DNA of 64,000 bases from Catellatospora sichuanensis (GCF_007483665.1 NZ_ML660183.1:1-64000), one strand, 5' to 3'; shown: positions 44,203 to 53,580, counted from the stretch's first letter. Notes: generated by a model not told the origin, from the sequence alone. A program made the numbers and translations.

Positions 44203-46091
44203 TGACCGTCAACTACCGCAGGCGTGTTGGTGCAGTGCGTCCGAGCCACATCATGTTCACCACCGGCGTGGGGTCGCTGGTGGACCTGCCAAACTTCTCG
44301 GTGCTGGTCCGGGGCCTCGACGACTGGAACTACACGGCCGTGCCCGAGTGGGAGCCGATCGCCGAACCCCGCCTGCTCGCCGCGGTGCGTGCCCTGCTGC
44401 GTGGCAACATCGAGCAGCTACGCCCGGCCCCGTGGCTGGACGGAATCGACAGCGACCCAACCGGCCCGGCATCACGCGTTGGGGTCCCGGTGGTGCCGTT
44501 CCCGGCATGGCTGCGCTGCACGGTCTGCAACGAGCTCGCGCCGACCGACAGCAAGGTGTTCGGCTTCGAAAATGACAAGCCCCGCAAGCCGCATGACGCC
44601 CGCTTCTACCACGACAACTGCGCCCGAAAGAGGAAGGGCCGCAAGCCGCTGGCCGTCGCAGCACGCTTCGTGCTGACCTGCGGCGCCGGACATTTGGACG
44701 AGTTTCCCTACGTTCACTTCGTCCACCGCGGGGGCGGCTGCACGAACGCGAGCCACCCCCGGATGCGCATGGAGGACCGGGGAGGCAACCTCGGCGCCAA
44801 CGTCGAGATCCAGTGCCTGGGCTGCAACGAGCGCCGCAACATGCGCGAGGTGTTCGGCCGGCGTGGGCCGGAGAGGCTGCCACGTTGCCGGGGTCGTCAC
44901 CCGCATCTGGGCTGGTACAACCCCGCAGGATGCACCCGGGACCCGAAGGTGCTCGTCGTCGGTGCGTCCAACCAGTGGTTCGCACAGACCATGGCCGCGC
45001 TGGCCGTGCCACGGACCAACGCCGCCGAGCTGGACACGAAGGTTGAGCAGCTGTGGGGTGTGCTCACCACCCTGCCGGGCGCAGCGATGCTGCCCTACGC
45101 CCGCGCGAACGTGCCCTCCCTGAAGGCGCTGGAGAAGTGGACCGACGAAGAGATCTGGGCCGCGGTCGAGAAGCGGCGCGCCACGCCGGCACCGGACCCG
45201 CAGAAGGACGGCTACCCCGACTTGCGTACGCCCGAGTGGCAGATCTTCTCGGCGAAGCAGCTGCCAGCGGCCACCGACGACTTCACACTGCGCCGCGACC
45301 CTGCAGGCGTGCCCGAGCTACTCAAGGGCATCTACGCCGACGTGGTCCAGGCCGAACGGCTGCGTGAGGTCAGGGCGCTCATCGGCTTCACCCGTGTCGA
45401 CGCGCCCGACCCGGACGACCCGGATCTCGTCACACGGGCGCCGCTGGCGCTCGGCAACGTCACGTGGGTGCCGGCCAGCGAGGTGCGCGGAGAGGGCATC
45501 TTCCTGCGGCTGTCGGAAGACCTCCTCACCGCCTGGGAGGAGCGTGCCGGACCCTCCGCGGCGATGGCGGAGCACCAGGGCGCCTACGTGCGGTTCCGCG
45601 GGGCGCGGCACACCGACCGACTCGGGAAGGGTTTCGAGCCGATGCGGCTGTGGCCGGGCGAGCGCTACATCGCCCTGCACACGCTGTCGCACATGCTCAT
45701 CCGGACCATCGCGCTTGAGTGTGGCTACAGCTCGGCCAGCCTGTCCGAGCGGATCTACGCCAGCACCGCCGATGCCCGCGCTGGAATCCTCATCTATACC
45801 GCCGTGCCCGACGCCGAGGGCACCCTCGGTGGCCTTGTCTCGCTGGCCGAGCCGGACCAGCTCGTGCGACTCACGCGGCGCGCGCTCCGCGATGCGATGC
45901 GCTGCTCGTCAGACCCGCTCTGCACGGAGCGCTTGCCGATGTACCCGGCAGAGTACCTGCACGGCGCCGCGTGCCATGTGTGCCTGTTCGTCTCGGAGAC
46001 GACCTGCGAGCGCGGCAACAGGTTCCTCGATCGCCGGTTCGTGGTGCCGATCGACGGGACCGACGTGGCGCTGTTCCCCGAGCTGCCATGA
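44202..46091 (+). CDS. drmB: DISARM DUF1998 protein DrmB
   Basis: A 629-residue DUF1998 protein. The signature is 'TLSHMLIRTIALECGYSSASLSERIY' (in two halves near residues 488-513) and a C-terminal Cys cluster with CSSDPLC, GAACHVCLF and TTCERGN that probably binds zinc. Earlier Cys pairs (CTVCNE near 105, CLGCNE near 206) support more metal sites. DUF1998 proteins partner with DrmA-type helicases. The start overlaps the drmA stop by one base (TGATG). Thirteen bases separate it from drmC. Confidence 0.93.
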   Translation: MTVNYRRRVGAVRPSHIMFTTGVGSLVDLPNFSVLVRGLDDWNYTAVPEWEPIAEPRLLAAVRALLRGNIEQLRPAPWLDGIDSDPTGPASRVGVPVVPFPAWLRCTVCNELAPTDSKVFGFENDKPRKPHDARFYHDNCARKRKGRKPLAVAARFVLTCGAGHLDEFPYVHFVHRGGGCTNASHPRMRMEDRGGNLGANVEIQCLGCNERRNMREVFGRRGPERLPRCRGRHPHLGWYNPAGCTRDPKVLVVGASNQWFAQTMAALAVPRTNAAELDTKVEQLWGVLTTLPGAAMLPYARANVPSLKALEKWTDEEIWAAVEKRRATPAPDPQKDGYPDLRTPEWQIFSAKQLPAATDDFTLRRDPAGVPELLKGIYADVVQAERLREVRALIGFTRVDAPDPDDPDLVTRAPLALGNVTWVPASEVRGEGIFLRLSEDLLTAWEERAGPSAAMAEHQGAYVRFRGARHTDRLGKGFEPMRLWPGERYIALHTLSHMLIRTIALECGYSSASLSERIYASTADARAGILIYTAVPDAEGTLGGLVSLAEPDQLVRLTRRALRDAMRCSSDPLCTERLPMYPAEYLHGAACHVCLFVSETTCERGNRFLDRRFVVPIDGTDVALFPELP

Positions 46092-46104
46092 CCTGGACGA
46101 CGAG

Positions 46105-46878
46105 ATGACCTGGTCGGAGGAGTTCGAGTCGGCGGCGGCCGAGGCCGCCGCCGTGCTCAGCGCCAGTCACCTGCGAACGCTGGCCGACCGGCTCGGCGCG
46201 GGCTGGCCAACCGCGGCCACCGTCAACGCGGTGCCGGTGCCCGGCTTCGCTCAGCTCGCGATGGCGACGATCCAGGCCGCGCGCGCCACCGGGATCTCCG
46301 ACCCGGAAGCCGCCGCCTACCTGCGCGGCCTCGCGGCGGGTAGGTCTGCGGGGCAGAACCTGGTCCGTATCGAGTCCGTGTGGAGCGGTCCAGGCACGCA
46401 CCAGGTGCCCGTACGGGCGACCGCGCAGGTGCTGGTGGACGTGATCGCGGAGGCACGCTATGAGCTCCTGATGATGACCTACTCCGCACGCGCACACTCG
46501 CCGGTCTTGTCGGCCCTGACCGAAGCGGTGTCACGTGGCGTGGTGGTGAGCATCGTCGTGGAAACCTTGGCGGGCGCAGGCGGTGCGCTCCACGGGCCCG
46601 AACCCGCCGATGCGTTTGCCTCCGTCGCCGCGGTGAAGTTGTGGCACTGGCCGCCGAAACAGCGGACCGAAAGCGGCGCGAGGACCCACGCGAAGATCGC
46701 GGTCGCAGACCGCCGGACGCTGCTGGTGTCCAGCGCCAACCTCACCCAGTCCGGCGTAGGACGCAACATCGAGGCAGGCCTGCTCGTCCGTGGCGGCACC
46801 GCACCGCAGCGGGCGGCCGAACACATCACGCAGCTGCAGACCGCCGGCGTGCTGGTCCGGTTGCGTCGGGGAGAATGA
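46105..46878 (+). CDS. drmC: DISARM phospholipase D-like nuclease DrmC
   Basis: A 257-residue protein from ATG 46105 (MTWSEEFESAAAEAAA). The C-terminal half is a PLD fold with one HKD motif: THAKIAVADRRTLLVSSANLTQSG, H and K near 194-196 and D near 201, followed by the usual SAN-LT. One HKD per chain means the active site forms in a dimer. It is the last of the five DISARM genes, and its stop overlaps the next methylase gene (ATGA, 46875-46878). Upstream in-frame sequence is a shadow of drmB. Published work found DrmC dispensable in some hosts. Confidence 0.9.
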   Translation: MTWSEEFESAAAEAAAVLSASHLRTLADRLGAGWPTAATVNAVPVPGFAQLAMATIQAARATGISDPEAAAYLRGLAAGRSAGQNLVRIESVWSGPGTHQVPVRATAQVLVDVIAEARYELLMMTYSARAHSPVLSALTEAVSRGVVVSIVVETLAGAGGALHGPEPADAFASVAAVKLWHWPPKQRTESGARTHAKIAVADRRTLLVSSANLTQSGVGRNIEAGLLVRGGTAPQRAAEHITQLQTAGVLVRLRRGE

Positions 46879-48872
46879 CGATCATGACGCCAGCCGAGAC
46901 CGCCACGCCTGATTCCGCCACCGTCGCCGCGTACGACATCGCGCGGCTCGCGGGTGTCGGCAAGGCCGCGGTAAGCAACTGGCGGCGGCGTTACCCCGAC
47001 TTTCCCAAGCCGGTGGGCGGCACGGCGACGAGCCCGCTCTACCTGCTGTCGGACGTCGAGGCATGGCTCACCGAACACGGCCGGACGTTCGAGGTCCAGC
47101 CCGCGGACCGGGTATGGCAGCAGATCCGCGGCACGATCGACGACCTGCAGCTCGGCGACCTCCTAGGCTGCGTCGGCGCTGTCCTGACGTTGCGTGAACG
47201 ATCATCGCGCACCTGGCAGTCGCTGGCGAAGCTACCGGATCGAGACCTATCACGGCGGCTGACCCCGGCGATACGCGAGCACCTCCCCGAGCTGCCAGGA
47301 TCACTCCCCCAGACTTGGGACGACGCATGGCTGACTGTCGTGCGAGCCACCACCGAGGCCGCCCACCATCAGGACGCTCGGCAGGTGTTCGAGTTCCTTT
47401 ACAGCCGTTACGCCGAGGTCCACAGCCGCCGGCTGTCCACGACCGCCGGCCCGCTGGCCGAACTCATGGTCGCCTTCGCCGGAATGGGGCACGGCGCCGT
47501 GGCCGACCCAGCCTGCGGTACCGGCGGCCTGCTACTCGCCGCCCGCGCGGCCGGTGCGACGCGCCTTCTCGGCCAGGAAGTCGACGGAGTTCTCGCCCAG
47601 ATCGCTGCCGCCCGGCTGATGCTCGCCGACACCCCCGCACGCGTCGCCGTTGGGGACACCCTGACCGCGGACGCATTCACCGGCGAAATCGTCGACGCGA
47701 TCGTGTGCGACCCTCCGTTCGCCGAGCGCGCCTGGGGCTACGAGGAGCTGGTCAACGATCCGCGTTGGGAGTACGGCCTGCCCCCACGCGGCGAATCGGA
47801 ACTCGCGTGGGTACAGCACTGCCTGGCCCGAGTGAAGCCGGGTGGCTACGCGGTCGTGCTAATGCCCGCTGCAGCTGCGAATCGCCGCGCAGGCAGGCGT
47901 ATCCGCAGCAACCTTCTCCGGTCTGGGGCACTGCGCGCTGTGATCGCGGCCGGCGGCAGCACCACGGTCGCCGCGCCGCAAGACCTCTGGGTGCTGCAGC
48001 GTCCGTCTCCGCAGCAGCCGCCGCGATCGCACCTGCTGCTGGTCGACATGGCGGACGACGCAGCCGCCGCGCGGGCCGCTTGGGAGACTTTCTGCGCAGA
48101 CCCGGCAGCCATGATGCCGGCCGGCGCGCTCGCCGTACCGGTGATCGATCTCCTCGACGAGGATGTCGACGTCGGCCCCCGTCGTCGTGTCGTCCGCGCC
48201 GGGCCGTCCGCGCACGATATGCACTTCGCCGAGGTTCGTGCCGCGCTGGCGGACACGCTTCAGCGGTTGCCCGCCTCACTCCCAGCGCTTACCTCAGCGG
48301 TCGAAGCACTGCCTTCGGCAACTGCAACGCTCGCCGAGCTGGCGAAGACCGGCATGGTCAGCATCCACCAGGCGCCGTTGAAGACCAGCGAGGACGGACC
48401 AGACACGTTACTCAACGCCCGAGACGTCCGCCGCGGCACGGAACCATCCGGCCGCGGCATCGCCATGCCGGGCTCGGTCATCATCCGACCAGACGACGTG
48501 GTCATCTCGCTATCGAGCCGCGAACCTGCCGCGCGCGTCGTCGCCGCCGGCGGGGCCCTCCTTGGCCCACAACTGCTGTTGGTTCGGGTGGACAAACAAC
48601 GCCTCGACCCCTACTTTCTGGCGGGCTTCCTCCTGGCCGCGCTGCGCGAACCGGCAGCGCGCGGCGCGGGATCATCCTCCAGATCCGACGCCTACCGCCT
48701 AGCCGTACCCCGGCTCACGCTTGCTGAGCAACGCCCGTATGGTGCCGCGTTCAAGCAGCTCATGGCATTCGAGGACACACTGCACGAGGCGACGTCACGC
48801 GCACACGAGCTACTACGACTAGGATTTGCTGGCCTAACCGCAGGCAGCCTCGAGCCGCCGAACGCAGGCTGA
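46875..48872 (+). CDS. HTH-adenine methylase-HsdS-like fusion
   Basis: A 665-residue protein. Residues about 14-65 are a MerR/excisionase-type HTH ('YDIARLAGVGKAAVSNWRRRYPDFP', then 'YLLSDVEAWL'). The methylase core has motif I ADPACGTGGLLLAA (about 210-223) and motif IV CDPPFAERAWG (about 277-287), where DPPF replaces the common NPPY/F. The last ~200 residues resemble half of an HsdS specificity subunit (a 'PGSVIIRPDDVVISLSS...LLLVRVDKQRLDPYFLAGFL' pattern), so recognition may be built in. It overlaps drmC by ATGA and so is translated with DISARM. No restriction subunit follows; a kinase does, recalling Pgl/BREX gene sets. Confidence 0.82.
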   Translation: MTIMTPAETATPDSATVAAYDIARLAGVGKAAVSNWRRRYPDFPKPVGGTATSPLYLLSDVEAWLTEHGRTFEVQPADRVWQQIRGTIDDLQLGDLLGCVGAVLTLRERSSRTWQSLAKLPDRDLSRRLTPAIREHLPELPGSLPQTWDDAWLTVVRATTEAAHHQDARQVFEFLYSRYAEVHSRRLSTTAGPLAELMVAFAGMGHGAVADPACGTGGLLLAARAAGATRLLGQEVDGVLAQIAAARLMLADTPARVAVGDTLTADAFTGEIVDAIVCDPPFAERAWGYEELVNDPRWEYGLPPRGESELAWVQHCLARVKPGGYAVVLMPAAAANRRAGRRIRSNLLRSGALRAVIAAGGSTTVAAPQDLWVLQRPSPQQPPRSHLLLVDMADDAAAARAAWETFCADPAAMMPAGALAVPVIDLLDEDVDVGPRRRVVRAGPSAHDMHFAEVRAALADTLQRLPASLPALTSAVEALPSATATLAELAKTGMVSIHQAPLKTSEDGPDTLLNARDVRRGTEPSGRGIAMPGSVIIRPDDVVISLSSREPAARVVAAGGALLGPQLLLVRVDKQRLDPYFLAGFLLAALREPAARGAGSSSRSDAYRLAVPRLTLAEQRPYGAAFKQLMAFEDTLHEATSRAHELLRLGFAGLTAGSLEPPNAG

Positions 48873-48904
48873 ACGGAAGCGGCGTCGTCATCAGCGGAGG
48901 GAAC

Positions 48905-50431
48905 GTGGCCGAGCGCATCGTCATCAACGGACGCTACGAGCTCGACGAGCATCCCCTCGCCCGCGGCGGCATGGGAGAGGTCTGGACCGGTAGAGACGTA
49001 CGCCTCGACCGCGAGATCGCCGTCAAGTTCATCCGCTTCCCCGAAGGGCAACCAGACGCCGATCTGACCAAGCGTTTCGTACGCGAGTCGCGCCTGGCCG
49101 CACGGTTGCAGCATCCGGGTGTACCCGCGGTCCACGACGCGGGCACCCATGACGGCCGGCCCTACCTGGTGATGCAGCGCATCCGCGGGATCAGCGTCGC
49201 CGACCTCATCGCCGAGCAGGCGACGTTGCCGATCGGCTGGGCGGCCGCGATCACCGCGCAGGTGTGCAGCGTACTCGCCGCAGCTCACAGCGCCTCGCTG
49301 ATACACCGCGACCTCAAGCCGAGCAACTTGATGATCGATGGCAATGGCGCGGTCAAGGTCCTCGACTTCGGGCTCGCAGTCGCCATGGACGCCGCCGACA
49401 CCTCCCGCATCACGCACACTGGCCAGACGCTCGGCACACCTTCGTACATGGCCCCTGAGCAGATCCTTGGCAAGGCGAGTACTGCTCAGACCGACCTCTA
49501 CTCGCTCGGCTGCACGCTCTACGACATGCTCACTGGCCGCCCGCCCTTCAACGGGCCCAACCACTACACGATCATGAACAAGCAGGTCGGTGAGCGCCAC
49601 CGCCCAGTGCGCGAGCTACGCGCCGACGCGCCAGAAGGTCTGGAACGGCTGCTCGATGCCCTACTGGACAAGCAGCCCGAGCGTCGACCGGTCGGCGCGC
49701 AGGAGGTCTACGCCACGCTGCTCCCGTACGTCGAGGGTCTGCCGCCCCTGCCCGTACTGCACCCGGCATCGCAGGCAAGTCCTCTGCGCATGTACGGAAC
49801 CGTGATCGAACGCATGTTCGCGCTGCCGTCTGCACCCGCCGGCGTCGCCGCTGCGGAGAGCCGTCCCGCCATGCAGCGAACCGACGTCGACGCCATCCGT
49901 CTGAGGGCAGAGGAGCTGATGCGTAACTCCCGTTACGGCAGCGCCGCCGAGTTGATCAGCGGCGTCATGGAGCCAGCGACACGGGCGCTGGGCGCCGCAG
50001 ACGACGACGTCATCAGCCTCCGCGGGCTCTACGCCAACGTGCTGCTCGACGCGGGGGACTTTCGGCCGGCCGCGCGCCAGTTCCGCCAACTCGCCCGGGA
50101 CCTGGCAGAACGATACGGCTCGGACGCCGAACAGGTGCTGGATTGCCGCCTGCAGATCGCCCGATGCCACGCTATGCTCGGCGAGAGCAGCAGGGCGTTG
50201 GTTCAGCTGAACGATCTACTCGCCGACCGCCAGCGGATCGATGGCCCCGACGATCCGCGCACATTTGAACTGCGCCGACAGATCGGTCTTCTACAGCTTG
50301 GCGTCGGCGACAACGAGGCGGCCGGCCGCACACTCCAACTCCTGCTAGAGGACCTGGTGAACGCCTTCGGTCCCGACCACGGCGAGGTCGTGGAGGTTCG
50401 GAACCTGCTGAAAAATGCGGCTGTTCGGTGA
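48905..50431 (+). CDS. Serine/threonine protein kinase with TPR tail
   Basis: A 508-residue Hanks-type kinase from GTG 48905 (GGAGGG four bases upstream). The kinase domain is complete: ARGGMGEVW (19-27), K41 in IAVKF, HRDLKPSN (134-141), D154-F-G, and YMAPEQ. The C-terminal part (about 330-505) holds TPR-like helices ('GLYANVLLDAGDFRPAARQFRQLARDLAERYG' divided over two repeats). No transmembrane segment is present, unlike PknB, so it is cytosolic. It lies 32 bp after the methylase and probably belongs to the same transcript. It may phosphorylate a DISARM component to trigger or restrain it. Confidence 0.85.
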   Translation: MAERIVINGRYELDEHPLARGGMGEVWTGRDVRLDREIAVKFIRFPEGQPDADLTKRFVRESRLAARLQHPGVPAVHDAGTHDGRPYLVMQRIRGISVADLIAEQATLPIGWAAAITAQVCSVLAAAHSASLIHRDLKPSNLMIDGNGAVKVLDFGLAVAMDAADTSRITHTGQTLGTPSYMAPEQILGKASTAQTDLYSLGCTLYDMLTGRPPFNGPNHYTIMNKQVGERHRPVRELRADAPEGLERLLDALLDKQPERRPVGAQEVYATLLPYVEGLPPLPVLHPASQASPLRMYGTVIERMFALPSAPAGVAAAESRPAMQRTDVDAIRLRAEELMRNSRYGSAAELISGVMEPATRALGAADDDVISLRGLYANVLLDAGDFRPAARQFRQLARDLAERYGSDAEQVLDCRLQIARCHAMLGESSRALVQLNDLLADRQRIDGPDDPRTFELRRQIGLLQLGVGDNEAAGRTLQLLLEDLVNAFGPDHGEVVEVRNLLKNAAVR

Positions 50432-50499
50432 CCGTGGCTCAACCAGTCGGCAGCAGGCTCAAACTCAAGCGCCGGCCTCCCGGGATGTCCCCTTCAACG

Positions 50500-50892
50500 T
50501 CACCTGGCATCGATGAAGGCGACCCAGGCTGACGTCGCCTCAATCCGGTGCAACACACGCAGCCCAGCGCTTCTAGGCTTGCCGAAGTGATCGAGGTCGG
50601 GCACCACGACTCCCGCATAACGGCATTGCTCGAGATCGCGGATCAACTGTTCGAGACGCGGCCGCCAGGCGGCAACGGCACTCGTCCCTTCGTCACGAAC
50701 CACGTCAGCGAGCCACAAGCCGTGGTTGTCTGCGTAGTTGCGGACTTGTTCCACCAAGCTTTCGAGGTCAGCGCCGCCACGGGCCGTCGAACGGACGTAT
50801 CCCACGACCGGGCTTCCACGAAATGCCGGTCCCGGCGATGATGATTCCGTTGACTCCCCCGGATGCTGTAAGGCAGCGTCGGTCATGACCAT
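50500..50892 (-). CDS. Small resolvase-like serine recombinase domain protein
   Basis: A 130-residue protein with the serine-recombinase fold only: 'VVGYVRSTARGGADLESLVEQVRNYADNHGL' (split here by its first strand and helix), then 'RPRLEQLIRDLEQCRYAGVVVPDLDHF'. The catalytic Ser could be the one in YVRST. No DNA-binding C-terminus is present, so recombination on its own is unlikely. Such short proteins occur next to XRE regulators in actinomycetes. Two start codons lie at 50892 and 50886; the second gives an ATGA overlap with the upstream gene. Confidence 0.65.
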   Translation of the reverse strand: MVMTDAALQHPGESTESSSPGPAFRGSPVVGYVRSTARGGADLESLVEQVRNYADNHGLWLADVVRDEGTSAVAAWRPRLEQLIRDLEQCRYAGVVVPDLDHFGKPRSAGLRVLHRIEATSAWVAFIDAR

Positions 50893-51107
50893 GCACCTGA
50901 CCGCGCGTCGAGACCAGTGATATCAGCCTCATTCCAGCCCGCGTCCGTGAGCAGCTCTCGTCCCCACTGATTCAACCTGCAAGGGTGCGGTTCTGCGCAG
51001 TTCAGACATCGGTCACCCTCAGGCCAGGCAATCGGGCAATGGGTTCTGATGATCCATTTCGCGAGCGTGATGTCACGCTCGGAATCTTTCTTTCCGCTGG
51101 TCGTCAA
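50883..51107 (-). CDS. Small conserved hypothetical protein, two Cys pairs
   Basis: A 74-residue protein (MTTSGKKDSERDITLAKWI). CPIAWPEGDRCLNC and 'EPHPCRLNQWG' give four cysteines spaced as in a small zinc site. It resembles short actinobacterial hypothetical proteins found next to XRE regulators. It lies divergent from the XRE/TPR gene and overlaps the resolvase-like gene, so the two form a unit. Function unknown. Confidence 0.6.
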   Translation of the reverse strand: MTTSGKKDSERDITLAKWIIRTHCPIAWPEGDRCLNCAEPHPCRLNQWGRELLTDAGWNEADITGLDARSGAWS

Positions 51108-51366
51108 CTCGCGTCTCCCGTCGGCTCGAACGAGGCGCCCGGCCGGACGGAGTCAGCTGTCGCGTCCGGCCGGGGCCTTCCGGCCACCGAGGTTCCACGA
51201 TCGATTCGGCCTCGATTCCTCGGGGTGCGAGCCAGGGAGATGAGGCGAATTCGTCGGCGTCCCGGTGCTTGACCAGCGTCCCGCCAACAACCATCGTCTA
51301 CAACGGACTGCTGTCGCAGGTCCGTCGCAGGTCGGTCGTTGATGTGTCCCAGACCTGCCCTACGGC

Positions 51367-51388
51367 TAGGATCATCAGGGGGATGGGT
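51367..51388 (+). promoter_or_regulatory. Possible promoter/start region of XRE gene
   Basis: TAGGAT at 51367-51372 fits an actinobacterial -10 box, followed by a GGGGG that could bind the ribosome ahead of ATG 51389 (or 51383). No clear -35 box was found. Confidence 0.3.
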
Positions 51389-52720
51389 ATGGCGACTGTG
51401 CGCCGCTGGACTGGCCGCGAGGCACGAATCCTTCGCGAGGCGTATCGCCTGAGCGTTCGCAACTTCGCGAAGTTTCTCGGCGTCGGCGCGCGGACCGTGT
51501 CGGCATGGGACGCAGATCCACAGATCTGCCCTCGTCCGGAATTGCAGGCGGTGCTGGATACGGCGCTGGCCAGGGCAGACGACGGTACAAGGGCACGCTT
51601 CGAACTGGGACTGGCCCCGACAGGCTCTCCGCGGAACCTCGAATGGACCGCCGACCCCGACCGCCTCCAACGGTCCGCTACTCCCCTGTGGGATTCGCAA
51701 TTGACAGACTCGGCCCTTGCCCCGGAGGAAGGAATGGCGAGCAATGTCGCTGCCCTCCGCTGGCTCTTGGCGTCGGAGCGGTCCGTTCCCCCACGTCACG
51801 GCCCGCTACACGTGGGACTTGCCGATGTCGAACGCATCCGGGAGGCACGCCGGACGCTCAAGGCCGTCGACCACATGCATGGTGGCGGTGCGGCCTTCCC
51901 CTCTGCGCGTAGGTTGCTCCGCCGGGACCTCGCGCCCCTCTTGACCGGCAGCTTCACCGGACAGACCGGCAAGGCCCTGTTCGAGTTGGTTGCGGAGGTG
52001 ACGCTCGACGTTGGCTGGATGGCCTACGACGCCGGCGATCACCGTCTCGGCCGCGCGTACTTCAGCCAATCGCTGGGCTTTGCCCAGGCGGCGGGCAACC
52101 GTGTACTCGGCGGCCGGGCGCTCAGCGCCATGAGTCACCAGATGCTGCATCTCGGCGAGGCTGAAATCGCAGCGGACCTGGCCCGAGCCGCGCGTATCGG
52201 ATCGACGCAAGCCGGTCAGCCGCGCGCGGTGGCCATGTTCGCGGCGATGGAGGCCATGGCCGAGGGTGCCATGAAGCGCGAGGCGTCGGCCACTGACGCC
52301 CTCGCCATGGCCGAGAAGGCGCTTGAAGCAGCGGAAGGCGTCGATGACGGCCCGGACCAGATCGACTTCAACGAGGGCGGCCTATGGGGTCACGCGGCCC
52401 ACGTCTACCGAGACATGGGCAAAGGACCAGTATGCGTGCGATACGCAGAGCTTGCCATCACCGGTTGCCATGCCGACCACATCAGGACCAGGGCGCAGAG
52501 ACGAGCGATCCTGGCGGCGGCGTTCACCCAGATCGGGGACCTCGATCAAGCCGCCGACGTCGGCTCCACAATCGTCAAGGAAACATGGAACCTTCAGTCC
52601 CGGCACGTTTACCTCGAGGTCAAGACGCTCGCGACGGCACTCGATGACGCACGCTCGGTCGCGACGTCGGCGTTCCGCGACAGCGCACGCGAGTACCTGG
52701 CCACCGCTGATCCCCAATAA
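51383..52720 (+). CDS. XRE-family regulator with TPR-like C-terminus
   Basis: A 445-residue protein. The start is placed at ATG 51383 (ATG 51389 possible), because coding character begins with MATVRRWTGREARILREAYRL. An XRE HTH follows ('SVRNFAKFLGVGARTVSAW', about residues 24-42). The rest (about 130-440) is all-helical with repeated AGDHRLGRAYFSQSL / AGNRVLGGRALSAMS-type units, the TPR regulator layout common in Streptomyces and relatives. It probably controls itself and the divergent resolvase-like pair. Such proteins often bind small molecules or peptides through the repeats; none is known here. Confidence 0.8.
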   Translation: MGMATVRRWTGREARILREAYRLSVRNFAKFLGVGARTVSAWDADPQICPRPELQAVLDTALARADDGTRARFELGLAPTGSPRNLEWTADPDRLQRSATPLWDSQLTDSALAPEEGMASNVAALRWLLASERSVPPRHGPLHVGLADVERIREARRTLKAVDHMHGGGAAFPSARRLLRRDLAPLLTGSFTGQTGKALFELVAEVTLDVGWMAYDAGDHRLGRAYFSQSLGFAQAAGNRVLGGRALSAMSHQMLHLGEAEIAADLARAARIGSTQAGQPRAVAMFAAMEAMAEGAMKREASATDALAMAEKALEAAEGVDDGPDQIDFNEGGLWGHAAHVYRDMGKGPVCVRYAELAITGCHADHIRTRAQRRAILAAAFTQIGDLDQAADVGSTIVKETWNLQSRHVYLEVKTLATALDDARSVATSAFRDSAREYLATADPQ

Positions 52721-52848
52721 CCGCTCAAGTCGGCGCTGCCGGGCCGCCGAAGCGGAGCGGGGTCGATCCGGAACTCGATGCCTCTGCAAAGATGGACGAG
52801 AGCGTGCGCACCGAGGCGGGCTGTCACATGCGCAGTTCTGGCGCGCCG

Positions 52849-53580
52849 TTACCCCGATTGCACGACTTGGAACAGCTCGACGAGGCTGCCGAGGGGCAGG
52901 CCCGCGGCTGCGGCGTTCTCCTCCAGCCGCTGACGGATGCTAGCTTCCAGCTCCTCGGGATGTTGAATCTGACTCGCGTGTGCGGCGACGGCTGACACCT
53001 TCTGGTCCAGGCAGTGCCCGACCTCCACATGGTGGTTCGGGCTCGGCGAGTTGAACAGCCAGATCTCCGGCACTGTCCAGGGCTCGAGGCCCTCCTCCAG
53101 CAGCATTGGTATCGCGAACCGGTTACCGGCGTCCGGGTACACCGCACGCAGCGCCGCCGTGCCGGTGGCAAGGTGGTCGGGATGGCAGCTGCGGAACCGC
53201 GACCAGTTCCATTCGGGGCTCCACGTGATGAGCCGCTGCGGGCGCGTACGCCTAATTGCGCGGACGAGCTCGGCATGAAGCCAAGTATTGGGATGCGTAA
53301 GGCTGCCCTCGGCCATCCCCAAGAACTGGATGTCCTTTACACCGAGGATCGCTGCCGCGCCGCGCTGCTCGGCTCGGCGCACCCTAGGGATCTCGCCCCG
53401 CGGCACATCTGGGTCATAGCCGCCAGCATCACCATCCGTCAACACCACGTAGGTGACCTGGGTGCCCCGGGCTGTGCAGTCGGCAAGCACGCCGCCGACC
53501 CAGAACTCCGCGTCATCAGGATGTGCGATGACCACCAGCACCCGTTCCACGTACGCATCCACGGTGCCGGACGCCCTCAC
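52849..53580 (-). CDS. PIG-L family deacetylase
   Basis: A 243-residue LmbE/PIG-L protein. VVIAHPDDAEFWVGG (about 16-30) and SCHPDH (about 129-134) provide the zinc ligands and catalytic Asp, and 'VTYVVLTDGDAGG' is also typical. The family removes acetyl groups from N-acetylglucosamine conjugates such as mycothiol precursors or natural-product sugars. The GTG start follows a GGAGTGGGGGA stretch. It stands alone between the regulator and the sugar operon, so the substrate is not indicated. Confidence 0.88.
   Translation of the reverse strand: MRASGTVDAYVERVLVVIAHPDDAEFWVGGVLADCTARGTQVTYVVLTDGDAGGYDPDVPRGEIPRVRRAEQRGAAAILGVKDIQFLGMAEGSLTHPNTWLHAELVRAIRRTRPQRLITWSPEWNWSRFRSCHPDHLATGTAALRAVYPDAGNRFAIPMLLEEGLEPWTVPEIWLFNSPSPNHHVEVGHCLDQKVSAVAAHASQIQHPEELEASIRQRLEENAAAAGLPLGSLVELFQVVQSG

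Noticed and set aside
45364..46104. Extension of drmC into drmB
   Set aside because: The sequence is a shadow of DUF1998 coding DNA with low-complexity Arg/Ser/Pro; the PLD-family N-terminus begins at ATG 46105.
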